Below, in pieces: positions 1 through 7,317 of a DNA stretch of 64,000 nt (the stretch's first letter is position 1; each line of letters starts with the position of its first letter). The position numbers were made by a program, and so were the translations under genes. This DNA is from Xanthomonas indica (GTDB lineage Bacteria > Pseudomonadota > Gammaproteobacteria > Xanthomonadales > Xanthomonadaceae). The notes beneath the pieces were generated by a model. It saw nothing but the letters and a program-made list of their open reading frames with translations, ran no database searches and had not been told where the DNA came from. The DNA is taken from NCBI RefSeq assembly GCF_040529045.1, contig NZ_CP131914.1, forward strand, positions 542,501 through 606,500. Direction: 5' to 3'.

Positions 1-212
1 GAAGGCAAAAGCTTTGATATGCAGAGTTCAAACCAAGCTACGTATCGCTTGCAAAGCAATTGATTTGTTGCTCTTGATTCGAACGTCTGCAAGATGGACA
101 GATCTTCCACCTGCAGGCGTCCTCACAAGTTACCTGCGCACACTGTCAAAGAACTTCGGGGCCGGCCTCAGCGCCTTTCCCTTTTTCGCCCCGACGTTTC
201 CGTCCGAGTGAG
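1..212 (-). ncRNA. 5' leader of an rRNA operon (16S gene beyond the left edge)
   Basis: Minus-strand sequence downstream of the three promoters. It contains a boxA-like antitermination element GTTCTTTGACA (144-154 complement) and AT-richer spacer DNA, with no tRNA and no credible protein. A promoter-adjacent boxA with no tRNA gene points to the leader ahead of 16S rather than the 16S-23S spacer. The small ORF that can be drawn on the plus strand here starts at TTG, has no ribosome-binding site, and is not considered coding. Confidence 0.65.
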
Positions 213-218
213 CCGCCC

Positions 219-246
219 ATTATAGCGGACTTTTTGTTTCCGTCAA
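219..246 (-). promoter_or_regulatory. rRNA operon promoter, proximal copy
   Basis: On the minus strand there is a -35 box TTGACG (241-246), a 16-bp spacer and a perfect -10 box TATAAT (219-224), followed by a GC-rich discriminator GGGCGGCTC. It is the promoter closest to the rRNA leader. The match to consensus and the GC-rich discriminator are typical of stringently controlled rrn promoters. The -10 is flanked by short inverted CCGC/GCGG arms. Predicted transcription runs leftward off the window. Confidence 0.8.
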
Positions 247-317
247 CACCTCATTTCGAGGCGGTTGACGCTGGTTCGTCTTCAAACCCGAGGGCTTTTC
301 GTCGAACCGAGCCGCCC

Positions 318-345
318 ATCATAGCGGCTTTTTTCTTGCCGTCAA
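318..345 (-). promoter_or_regulatory. rRNA operon promoter, middle copy
   Basis: Second tandem promoter on the minus strand: -35 TTGACG (340-345), 16-bp spacer, -10 TATGAT (318-323), then the same GGGCGGCTC discriminator. It lies 99 bp upstream of the proximal copy, in a repeat unit of about 100 bp that also carries a GTCAAC...GTTGAC palindrome reaching into the -35 box. Confidence 0.75.
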
Positions 346-418
346 CACCTTTTTGATCAGGTGGTTGACGCTGCTTCTTCGTCCAAACCCGTAGGCTTTT
401 CCTCGAAGCGAGCCGGCC

Positions 419-446
419 ATATTAGCCGACTTTTTCACGCTGTCAA
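419..446 (-). promoter_or_regulatory. rRNA operon promoter, distal copy
   Basis: Third tandem promoter on the minus strand: -35 TTGACA (441-446), 16-bp spacer, -10 TAATAT (419-424), discriminator GGCCGGCTC. It has the best -35 but a weaker -10, and the upstream palindrome is largely lost. Together the three copies form an approximately 100-bp tandem promoter array. Confidence 0.7.
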
Positions 447-682
447 CACCCGATGTTCGCTAGGTGTTTCCGGCCCTGCCTGCCTCTGTCGCGCCGAAGC
501 TCGGCAGTTGCGTAGCGGGCCGCGCAGTTTAATGGCGCTGGAAAAAAGGTCAACCGTTTTTTGGGGCGGCCTTGCGGCGCGCGTCCCTGCCGCTCTCTTC
601 TCTCTAATTAGCGCCGACGCGGCGCGGCCGACCGCGGGCATTTGGCCGAGAATGCAGCCTGCTCTCCACGACGGAACTCCGC

Positions 683-1861
683 ATGACGTCTGCTGCACGC
701 TCGCTCTGGCGCGACGCTTCGCTGCCCGCACTGATCGCCGGCTTCGTCACCGTGCTGGTCGGCTTTACCAGTTCGGCGGCCATCGTGTTCCAGGCCGCGC
801 GCAGCGTCGGCGCATCGCAGGCGCAGATCGCCTCGTGGATGTGGGCGCTGGGGCTCGGCATGGGCCTGACCTGCATCGGGCTGTCGCTGCGCTACCGGAT
901 GCCGGTGGTCACCGCCTGGTCCACGCCCGGTGCCGCGCTGCTGATCGGCAGCGGTGGCGGCCTGCCGCTGTCCGATGCGATCGGCGCCTTCGTGGTGGTG
1001 GCGGTGTTGTCCATGCTCGCCGGCTTCTCCGGACTGTTCGAACGTCTGCTGCGGCGCATTCCGCTGTCGCTGGCCTCGGCGATGCTCGCTGGGGTGCTGC
1101 TGCGCTTCGGCCTGGACGTGTTCGTGGCGATGCAGCACCAGCTCGGCATGGCGCTGGCGATGTTCGCCACCTACCTGCTCGGGCGCCGTGCCTTCCCACG
1201 CTATGCGGTGATCGCCACGCTGCTGGTCGGCATCGCAGTGGCCGCAGGCAACGGCGCGCTGCATCTGGAGGCGGCGCAGCTGCGCCTGGCGCAGCCGGTG
1301 CTGGTGTGGCCGACCCTGTCGTGGCAGGCGCTGTTCGGGATCGCGCTGCCGCTGTTCGTGGTGACGATGACCTCGCAGAACCTGCCCGGCGTGGCGGCGA
1401 TCCGCGCCTCCGACTATGCGGTGCCGATCTCCCCGACCATCGGCTGGATCGGCGTGGTCAACACGGTGCTGGCGCCGTTCGGCGCCTACGGGCTGAACCT
1501 GGCCGCGATCACGGCGGCGATCTGCATGGGCCGCGAGGCGCAGGAAGATCCGCAGCGGCGCTACATGGCCGCGGTGTTCGCCGGGGTCTTCTATCTGCTG
1601 ATCGGCGTGTTCGGCGCCACGGTGGCGGCACTGTTCGCCGCCTTTCCCAAGGAACTGGTGATGGCGATCGCCGGCATCGCGCTGTTCGGCACCATCGGCA
1701 ACAGCCTGGCCTCGGCGTTGCGCGAGGAGCACGAGCGCGAGCCGGCGCTGATCGCGTTCCTGGTCACCGCCTCGGGCCTGTCGCTGTTCGGCATCGGCGC
1801 GGCGCTGTGGGGCCTGCTGGCCGGTGCGGCGACGCTGGCGCTGTGGCGGCGCACGCACTGA
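683..1861 (+). CDS. benE: BenE-family benzoate/H+ symporter-like permease
   Basis: A 392-residue polytopic inner-membrane protein with about 10-12 hydrophobic segments. Family-typical motifs are present: WSTPGAALL near residue 77, TSQNLPGVA near residue 231, and a conserved stretch at the following helix (GAYGLNLAAITAAICMG). BenE proteins import benzoate or related aromatic acids with protons. No ben/cat degradation genes are adjacent, so the real substrate is uncertain. The start is the ATG at 683; an alternative frame over the same DNA is a GC-rich shadow. It converges on the bacteriophytochrome gene with a 21-bp gap and no obvious terminator between them. Confidence 0.85.
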   Translation: MTSAARSLWRDASLPALIAGFVTVLVGFTSSAAIVFQAARSVGASQAQIASWMWALGLGMGLTCIGLSLRYRMPVVTAWSTPGAALLIGSGGGLPLSDAIGAFVVVAVLSMLAGFSGLFERLLRRIPLSLASAMLAGVLLRFGLDVFVAMQHQLGMALAMFATYLLGRRAFPRYAVIATLLVGIAVAAGNGALHLEAAQLRLAQPVLVWPTLSWQALFGIALPLFVVTMTSQNLPGVAAIRASDYAVPISPTIGWIGVVNTVLAPFGAYGLNLAAITAAICMGREAQEDPQRRYMAAVFAGVFYLLIGVFGATVAALFAAFPKELVMAIAGIALFGTIGNSLASALREEHEREPALIAFLVTASGLSLFGIGAALWGLLAGAATLALWRRTH

Positions 1862-1882
1862 GCGTGCGCCGCGGGCGATGGC

Positions 1883-3787
1883 TCAACGCGGATCGCGCAG
1901 CTGCAGCAACCAGTGGCTGGACACGCCGGAGTGATCGGGCAGCGGTTCGAAGTCGAACTGGCGGTGCACGGCCGTGCTGCCGTCCACGCGCAGCGGCAGG
2001 GTGACGTAGGCCGCGCGCCCTTGCCGCAGCAGGGTGTCGATGCGCTGGGTCTCGGCCAGCACGGCATCGCTGGCGTACAGGCGCTCCAGGTCGCAGCCGA
2101 TCAGGTCGGCGACCTCGCGCTCGTACAGCGCGGCGAAGGCCTCGTTGACGAAGGCCAGGCGGCTGGGCCGCGGGCCGTAGCCGCGCTCGACGATCGCCAC
2201 CGGCTCGCGCAACCGCGACAGCGAGGCCTCCAGCAGCGCGAAATCCTGTTGGAAGCGCTTGCGCTCCATCAGCTCGATCAGCACCCGCAGGCTGCGCGCC
2301 GACTCCAGGCTGATCGGCGACCAGGGCTGCGCGCGGCCGCGCACGGTTTCCTGCCACAGCTCGAAGCTCTTGCGCGGCGACAGCCGCGAACCGGCGATGT
2401 CCTGCAGCTTGGCCAGCTGCGGATTGCCCGCCCAGTTGACCGTGCGTATCTGTTCGCGGCGGGTCCACAGCAAGGCGCTGCGCGCCTGCGGCATCAGCGG
2501 CACGAAGATGAAGCCGGCCGCCAGCGGGGCCAGATCGGCCAGCGCCGGAAAGGTCTGGCCGATCTGGTCCGAGTGCAGCGCGCCGACCGCGTCGTGGCGC
2601 AGCGCTTCGTGATGGGTGGACTCGATCTGTTCGCGGATCCGCGCCAGGTCCTCAGTCGCCGGCAGCATGCCGTGGCGGGTGACGTGGTCGCCGTGGAACA
2701 TCGCCACACCGTCGGCATCGACCACGTCGAGCAGGTCCGAGGCCATTTCGTCGAGCATGGACGCGGTCAGCATCTCGGCGTCGTTGAAGTTGGTGATCAA
2801 CTTCTCGCGCACGGTCAGCAGCACCGACTCGGTGCGTGCCCGCGCCACCGCGGTGATCGCGCCGATGCGCCCGGCCAGTGCGCGGCTCACCGCATCGGCC
2901 ACATCGCGCATCTCGTGGTTGCAGAAGTACGGGCGGTAGTGGTGGCAGGCGATCAGCCCCCACAGCGCGTCGTTGACCACGATCGAGGCCACCAGGGTGG
3001 CGGTGACGCCCATGTTGGCCAGGTACTCCAGGTGCACCGGCGACACGCTGCGCAGGCTGACGTCGCTCAGGTCCACCGGTGCGCGCAGGCGCGGATGCAG
3101 CGTGGGCTGGATCGGCGACGGCACATAGCCGACGTTGGCGATCTGGCGTACGCGGTTGCGCAGGTACAGCGCGCGGGCCTGCGCCGGAATGTCGCTGGCC
3201 GGATAATGCAGGCCGAGATACGGCTCCAGCTCCGCCGCGCGCGCCTCGGCGACCACGTCGCCGTTCCAGTCGTCGTCGAAGCGATAGATCATCACCCGGT
3301 CGTAGCCGATCAGGCTGCGCAGGCTCTTGGCGGCGCGCTGGCAGGCGTCCTCGATACTCTGGTCGGTCTCCAGCCGGCGCAGCACCGGCAGCGCTTCGCG
3401 CAGGGTGGCGTCGGCCAGCGGCGCGTCGCGCGGCTCCAGTTCCAGCAGCCACTGCTCCGGATACAGATGCCAGGCGCCGACCCAGCGCTGCGCCGCGGCG
3501 GCCCCTTTGAGGCCGACTTCGACGTAGGCCAGGTCGCTGCGCTCGGCCGCGTCCGGCAGCAGCCGCGTGCGCGGATCCTCCAGCGTCAGCAGGGCGCTGT
3601 AGGGCTGTCCGAGCAGGTCGTCCAGCGGCCGGCCGAACAGGTCGGCGGCGCTGGCACTGGCCTGGACGATGCGGCCATCCCGCGGCTCGATCACCAGCAG
3701 CACGCCGTGCGGCTGCACCGAGCCGGGGATATGGATCGGTTCGCGTGCGCATGCGTCCATGTCCAGGGGCACGACGATGTCGCTCAT
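1883..3787 (-). CDS. bphP: Bacteriophytochrome photoreceptor (PAS-GAF-PHY-PAS)
   Basis: A 634-residue biliverdin-binding red/far-red photoreceptor. Cys13, within DACAREPIHIPGS, is in the usual bacteriophytochrome chromophore-attachment position ahead of the PAS domain. The GAF domain carries the PASDIP motif at residues 196-201 (Asp199), and the PHY tongue has PRKSF. The C-terminus (about 525-634) is a PAS domain; no histidine-kinase domain follows. Length and architecture match the characterised Xanthomonas campestris phytochrome, which signals through a PAS9 output. The ATG at 3787 overlaps the heme oxygenase stop (ATGA), so the two genes are translationally coupled. The output partner is not visible in this window. 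Confidence 0.93.
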   Translation of the reverse strand: MSDIVVPLDMDACAREPIHIPGSVQPHGVLLVIEPRDGRIVQASASAADLFGRPLDDLLGQPYSALLTLEDPRTRLLPDAAERSDLAYVEVGLKGAAAAQRWVGAWHLYPEQWLLELEPRDAPLADATLREALPVLRRLETDQSIEDACQRAAKSLRSLIGYDRVMIYRFDDDWNGDVVAEARAAELEPYLGLHYPASDIPAQARALYLRNRVRQIANVGYVPSPIQPTLHPRLRAPVDLSDVSLRSVSPVHLEYLANMGVTATLVASIVVNDALWGLIACHHYRPYFCNHEMRDVADAVSRALAGRIGAITAVARARTESVLLTVREKLITNFNDAEMLTASMLDEMASDLLDVVDADGVAMFHGDHVTRHGMLPATEDLARIREQIESTHHEALRHDAVGALHSDQIGQTFPALADLAPLAAGFIFVPLMPQARSALLWTRREQIRTVNWAGNPQLAKLQDIAGSRLSPRKSFELWQETVRGRAQPWSPISLESARSLRVLIELMERKRFQQDFALLEASLSRLREPVAIVERGYGPRPSRLAFVNEAFAALYEREVADLIGCDLERLYASDAVLAETQRIDTLLRQGRAAYVTLPLRVDGSTAVHRQFDFEPLPDHSGVSSHWLLQLRDPR

Positions 3788-4380
3788 GCGGCGATCTCCA
3801 GGGCGAAATGGGTATGGAAGTGCGCGAACATGGCGCGGGCGCCTTCGACCGCGGCCTGCTGCAGCGGCGCGGTCGGCAAGGCCCGCTCCAGGCGTTGCTG
3901 GAAGTGCCGCCAGGCGGCCGGATCGGCATGGCCGAGTTCGAAATAGGACAGCGCCGGCGCGGCCGCGGGCAGGGTCTGCCGCAGCTGCCGGGCGATCACC
4001 CGCCCGCCCAGGCGCGAGCCCTCGACCACGTACAGCATGCCCCAGCGCTGGGCCTCGGCCGACACCGGCGGCACCGGTTGCAGCGGCGGCGGCGATGCCT
4101 GCAAGGCCTGCAGGTCCTGCGCCAGCAGCGGCGCGCGCGGCTGGTACTGCCACTGCGCATCGCCGCAGTCGCGCAGCCAGGCCGCCTCGTGGCGCTCCCA
4201 GCCGGCCAGGGCCGCGTGATGGCGGCGCAGCACGTGCGCATAGGCGGACAGCGAGAGGGTGGCACCCAGCAAGGCGCGCATCGCCGGCAGGTCTTCGACG
4301 GCCTGGTGCTGCTGCGCGGTGGCGTCGCGCAGCAGGCGCGAGGCGGTCAACGGCAGGGCGGTTCCGTCGGGAGGGGACAT
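3784..4380 (-). CDS. bphO: Biliverdin-forming heme oxygenase
   Basis: A 198-residue all-helical heme oxygenase. It opens heme to biliverdin, the chromophore attached by the adjacent phytochrome. The proximal region LRDATAQQHQAVED carries the expected His ligand, and the YVVEGSRLGGRVI segment matches the distal-helix glycine motif of bacterial heme oxygenases. Two consecutive ATG codons (4383 and 4380) could both start it; neither has a strong Shine-Dalgarno. It is first in a two-gene operon and overlaps bphP by 4 bp, so chromophore synthesis and apoprotein production are linked. Confidence 0.9.
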   Translation of the reverse strand: MSPPDGTALPLTASRLLRDATAQQHQAVEDLPAMRALLGATLSLSAYAHVLRRHHAALAGWERHEAAWLRDCGDAQWQYQPRAPLLAQDLQALQASPPPLQPVPPVSAEAQRWGMLYVVEGSRLGGRVIARQLRQTLPAAAPALSYFELGHADPAAWRHFQQRLERALPTAPLQQAAVEGARAMFAHFHTHFALEIAA

Positions 4381-4540
4381 CATGCAGGCGACTGGCACAG
4401 CAGCCGGCCGGCCGCGACGAAAGAGAGGGCACAGCGTAACAATCGCGGCCGCGCGGTGCCAGGCGAGGCCGCGCGGGCCACGCCGCCCGTGCGCACGCAA
4501 ACTGAGCCGTTCATGCCGTCCGTGCCGCCTGCGCTGCACC

Positions 4541-5791
4541 TCAGCCGCCGGCCACCGTGGCGGCCGGCACCCGCGCGCGGCGCCAGGCCACGATCCAGCC
4601 GCCGCCCAGCAACAGCGCCGCCAGCAGCCAGGGCACCCCGGGGAAATGCAGCAGCGCGCGCGGGCCGATGAAGGCGGCGAATACCCACGCGTAGAGCAGC
4701 GGCCCGATCACCCCGGCCAGGCTGACCAGGCTCATCAGCGCGCCCTGGATGCGGCCCTGCGCATCGGCGCCGACGTGGCGGGTGACGATCGCCTGCGCCG
4801 CCGGCCCGGCCACCGCCCACAGCGCGCTGATCGGCACGCCGAGCAGGAACAGCGCGCCGCTGCCGGCCACGCTGTAGATGGCGAAGCCGATCACGCCGCA
4901 GCCCAGGCCGAACAGCAGCGCGCCGCGCTCGCCGAAGCGGCGCACCACCCGCGCCACCAGCACGGCGTTGACCACGATGCTGCACACGCCGACCAGCGCC
5001 AGCACCCAGCTGACCTGTTTCGGCCCCCAGCCGAAGCGGTAGTCGGCGAACAGCACGAAGATGCTCGGGTAGACGTAGTGCGCCAGGTTGGCCAGGAAGA
5101 TCACCGCGGCCAGCGCGAACACCTGCGGATAGCGACGCAGCAGGCGCAGCGCGCCGAACGGATTGGCGTGCGCCCAGTCCACGCGTGCGGTGCGCCGTTC
5201 CGGCGCCAGCGATTCGGGCAGTACCCACAGGCCGTAGAGGAAGTTGAGCAGGGCCAGCCCGGCGGCGAACCAGAACGGCGCGCGCAGATGCAGGCTGCCG
5301 AGCCAGCCGCCCAGCAGCGGGCCGACCACGAAGCCCACGCCGAACGCCGCGCCGATGATGCCGTAGGCCTGGGCGCGCTTGTCGGCGGGGGTGATGTCGG
5401 CGATGTAGGCGTTGGCCGAGGTGAAGCTGGCCGAAAACACGCCGGAGACCATGCGCGCCAGCAGCAGCACCGGCAGGCTCTGCGCCAGCGCCATCACCAT
5501 GAAGTCCACGCCCAGCCCCAGGCACGAGGCCAGGATCACCGGGCGCCGGCCGTAGCGGTCGGACAGGGCGCCCTGCAGCGGCGAACTGACGAATTGCAGC
5601 GCGGCGAACAGGAAGCCGAACCAGCCGACCCACCGGGCCGCGGCGGCGAAATCGCCGCCGGTGAAGTCGCGCACCAGCGTGGGCAGCACCGGGATGATGA
5701 CGCCGAAGGACAGCACGTCGATCAGCAGAGTGACGAAGATGAAGGCGACCGCGGCACGGCGTGAGCGGACGGCGGGAGTCGGAGCGTGCAC
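4541..5791 (-). CDS. MFS exporter of the TCR/Tet family
   Basis: A 416-residue, 12-helix major facilitator. The loop 2-3 signature GALSDRYGRRPVIL is present, and the helix-5 region GFVVGPLLGGWLG resembles the antiporter motif C. Overall layout follows TetA-type drug/H+ antiporters. The GTG start at 5791 is chosen because AGGAGG sits 6 bp upstream; an in-frame upstream ATG would add 28 residues lacking membrane character. Substrate cannot be read from sequence, and such chromosomal homologues often do not confer tetracycline resistance. It is separated from bphO by about 160 bp on the same strand. No TetR-type regulator is adjacent. Confidence 0.8.
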   Translation of the reverse strand: MHAPTPAVRSRRAAVAFIFVTLLIDVLSFGVIIPVLPTLVRDFTGGDFAAAARWVGWFGFLFAALQFVSSPLQGALSDRYGRRPVILASCLGLGVDFMVMALAQSLPVLLLARMVSGVFSASFTSANAYIADITPADKRAQAYGIIGAAFGVGFVVGPLLGGWLGSLHLRAPFWFAAGLALLNFLYGLWVLPESLAPERRTARVDWAHANPFGALRLLRRYPQVFALAAVIFLANLAHYVYPSIFVLFADYRFGWGPKQVSWVLALVGVCSIVVNAVLVARVVRRFGERGALLFGLGCGVIGFAIYSVAGSGALFLLGVPISALWAVAGPAAQAIVTRHVGADAQGRIQGALMSLVSLAGVIGPLLYAWVFAAFIGPRALLHFPGVPWLLAALLLGGGWIVAWRRARVPAATVAGG

Positions 5792-6450
5792 GGCAGGCCT
5801 CCTGGCAGACGCGGCAGTGTAATCGGCGCCCTGGGGGGGCGGGAGCGGGAGTGGACAGCGCGGCCTGCCTGCCACCTCGCGGTGGCTGGGCCGGGTGCGG
5901 TTGGCGCGATTCCGATCGCGAGCGGCGGAGATCGTCGCGTCGGGACTGAAGTCCCTCCCACAATGGGAGGCTGGCCGATCGCACGCCGGACTGAAGCACC
6001 TCTCGCATCACCGCGGAGGCAGAAGGTGGAAGGCGGACGCGACAGGTTCAGCCGCGGCCGCAGAGGCCATGGCGTTGGGACTGAACGGCACCTCCAATGA
6101 CCTGCCTCCGGCGCCATCGAAGCCGGATACGGATTGCACGGCAGGAGCGGCTTCAGCCGCGACCGGGCTTTCCCGGGAACGCCCGTCGCGGCTGAAGCCG
6201 CTCCTACGGGACGCTTCCTGCGGTGATTGGGGTGCCATGACGTCTGCGCGCTGGCCCGATTGCATCGGCACCACGTCCGGCTACACCGAGCGACTCCCCT
6301 CTCCCGCCGGGAGAGGGGTCGGGGCTGAGGGTCCGGCGCAGCAGCGGCGCGACGCTTGCCAGCGAGGCGCACCGGCGCCGCGATCACGGCGGGGCCGTCA
6401 CCAATGCCGACCGCCGGGTCGCGGCAGGCGGTGCCGCCGTCCGGCCGGGG
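5792..6450. repeat. Gene-free spacer with three classes of dispersed palindromic repeat
   Basis: No credible gene is seen. It holds a REP-like GGGACTGAAGTCCC palindrome (5939-5963); a REPIN of two inverted GGAGCGGCTTCAGCCGC units about 23 bp apart (6141-6207); and a CCCCTCTCCC/GGGAGAGGGG palindrome followed by a GGGGCTGAGGGT tail (6293-6332). The same three families recur elsewhere in the window. Confidence 0.75.
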
Positions 6451-7317
6451 TCACAACGCCACGACGGAAATCGTCTGCTGCAGCACATGCTGGGCGCCCG
6501 GCGCCAGGTCGATCACCTCGGGCCCGGCGTTGGCCGCTTCCAGGCACACGAACTGGCGCCAGTGCGGGCCGACGTCGGCCATCTTCTGCGCGCCGGCCTC
6601 GCCCGGGTTCCAGGCCACCAGGGTGCGGCTGCCGGTGGTGGCGATCTCGATGCGGCGCTGCAGGCCCGGATCCAGCAGGGTGTAGCGGCCGCCGGCGCCG
6701 GTGTAGATGCGGTCACTGCGGCCGGGGTCGCGCGGGTCCTGCAGGCTCCAGTCGCCGTGCTGGCGATGCGCGGTGGCGTAGTTCTCGAACTTGTCGAGGT
6801 AGTCCAGGCCGTCCAGGCCCTGCACCCGCACCTGGGTGGCGTCGGCGACGCGGAAGTAGTTGTGCAGCGCCTGGGTGAAGCGGGCGGGTGCGGTGCCGAC
6901 GTTGTCGGTGACCAGGCGCTGCTCCAAGGTGGCGCCGATGCGCAGCTGCATGCGCAGGCGCAGCGGCAGGTCGTCGAAGTCGGGCGGCGCCAGGGTCAGG
7001 ACCAGGCTGCCGTCGGCCTCGCGCCGCGCGTCTTGCAATTGCCAGGGCATGGTGCGCACGAAGCCGTGTGCGGGCACGGCATCGCTCTGGCCCTGACGGC
7101 CGAAGTACGGCCAGCACACCGGGGTGCCGCCGCGGATCGGGGTCGGCGTGGGCTGCGCGCTCGGCGACAGCCACAGCGCGTCGGTGCCGCCCTTGGGCAC
7201 GAACGACAGCACCTGGCCGCCGAACAGGCTGATGGCGGCGGTGGACTGCGGGGTCTCCACCAGCAGCGAGGGGTAGCCGTGGAAGTCGCCTGTGCTCAGG
7301 CCGGGGACGTCGGACAT
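6451..7317 (-). CDS. Probable internally initiated D-hexose-6-phosphate mutarotase
   Basis: The second half of the 6451-8739 frame, starting at the internal ATG (7317), gives a 288-residue protein. GGAG lies about 10 bp upstream of that ATG. The domain is a galactose-mutarotase-like beta sandwich with FGGQVLSF, GGTPVCWPYFG, PAHGFVR and HNYFRV, matching YeaD-type glucose-6-phosphate 1-epimerases; the two His residues of the PAHGF and LHNYF motifs are the expected catalytic/binding positions. Homologues are normally free-standing. I infer that this is the ancestral gene and that the upstream stop codon was lost. Confidence 0.6.
   Translation of the reverse strand: MSDVPGLSTGDFHGYPSLLVETPQSTAAISLFGGQVLSFVPKGGTDALWLSPSAQPTPTPIRGGTPVCWPYFGRQGQSDAVPAHGFVRTMPWQLQDARREADGSLVLTLAPPDFDDLPLRLRMQLRIGATLEQRLVTDNVGTAPARFTQALHNYFRVADATQVRVQGLDGLDYLDKFENYATAHRQHGDWSLQDPRDPGRSDRIYTGAGGRYTLLDPGLQRRIEIATTGSRTLVAWNPGEAGAQKMADVGPHWRQFVCLEAANAGPEVIDLAPGAQHVLQQTISVVAL

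Noticed and set aside
1-211. A small ORF in the rRNA leader
   Set aside because: It starts at TTG, has no ribosome-binding site, and overlaps leader DNA with promoters on the opposite strand.
542-562. AAAAAAGGT...ACCGTTTTTT as a bidirectional terminator
   Set aside because: The stem is weak and short (mostly A/T pairs), and it lies upstream of both flanking transcripts, where a terminator would not be expected.
361-2004. A 547-codon plus-strand frame rich in Arg/Ala/Gly over benE
   Set aside because: It is a shadow of high-GC DNA. The frame at 683-1861 has transporter helices and motifs; the other has none.
1913-3946. Long plus-strand frame opposite the bacteriophytochrome
   Set aside because: The sequence is Gln/Arg/Ala-rich antisense of the phytochrome with no recognisable domain.
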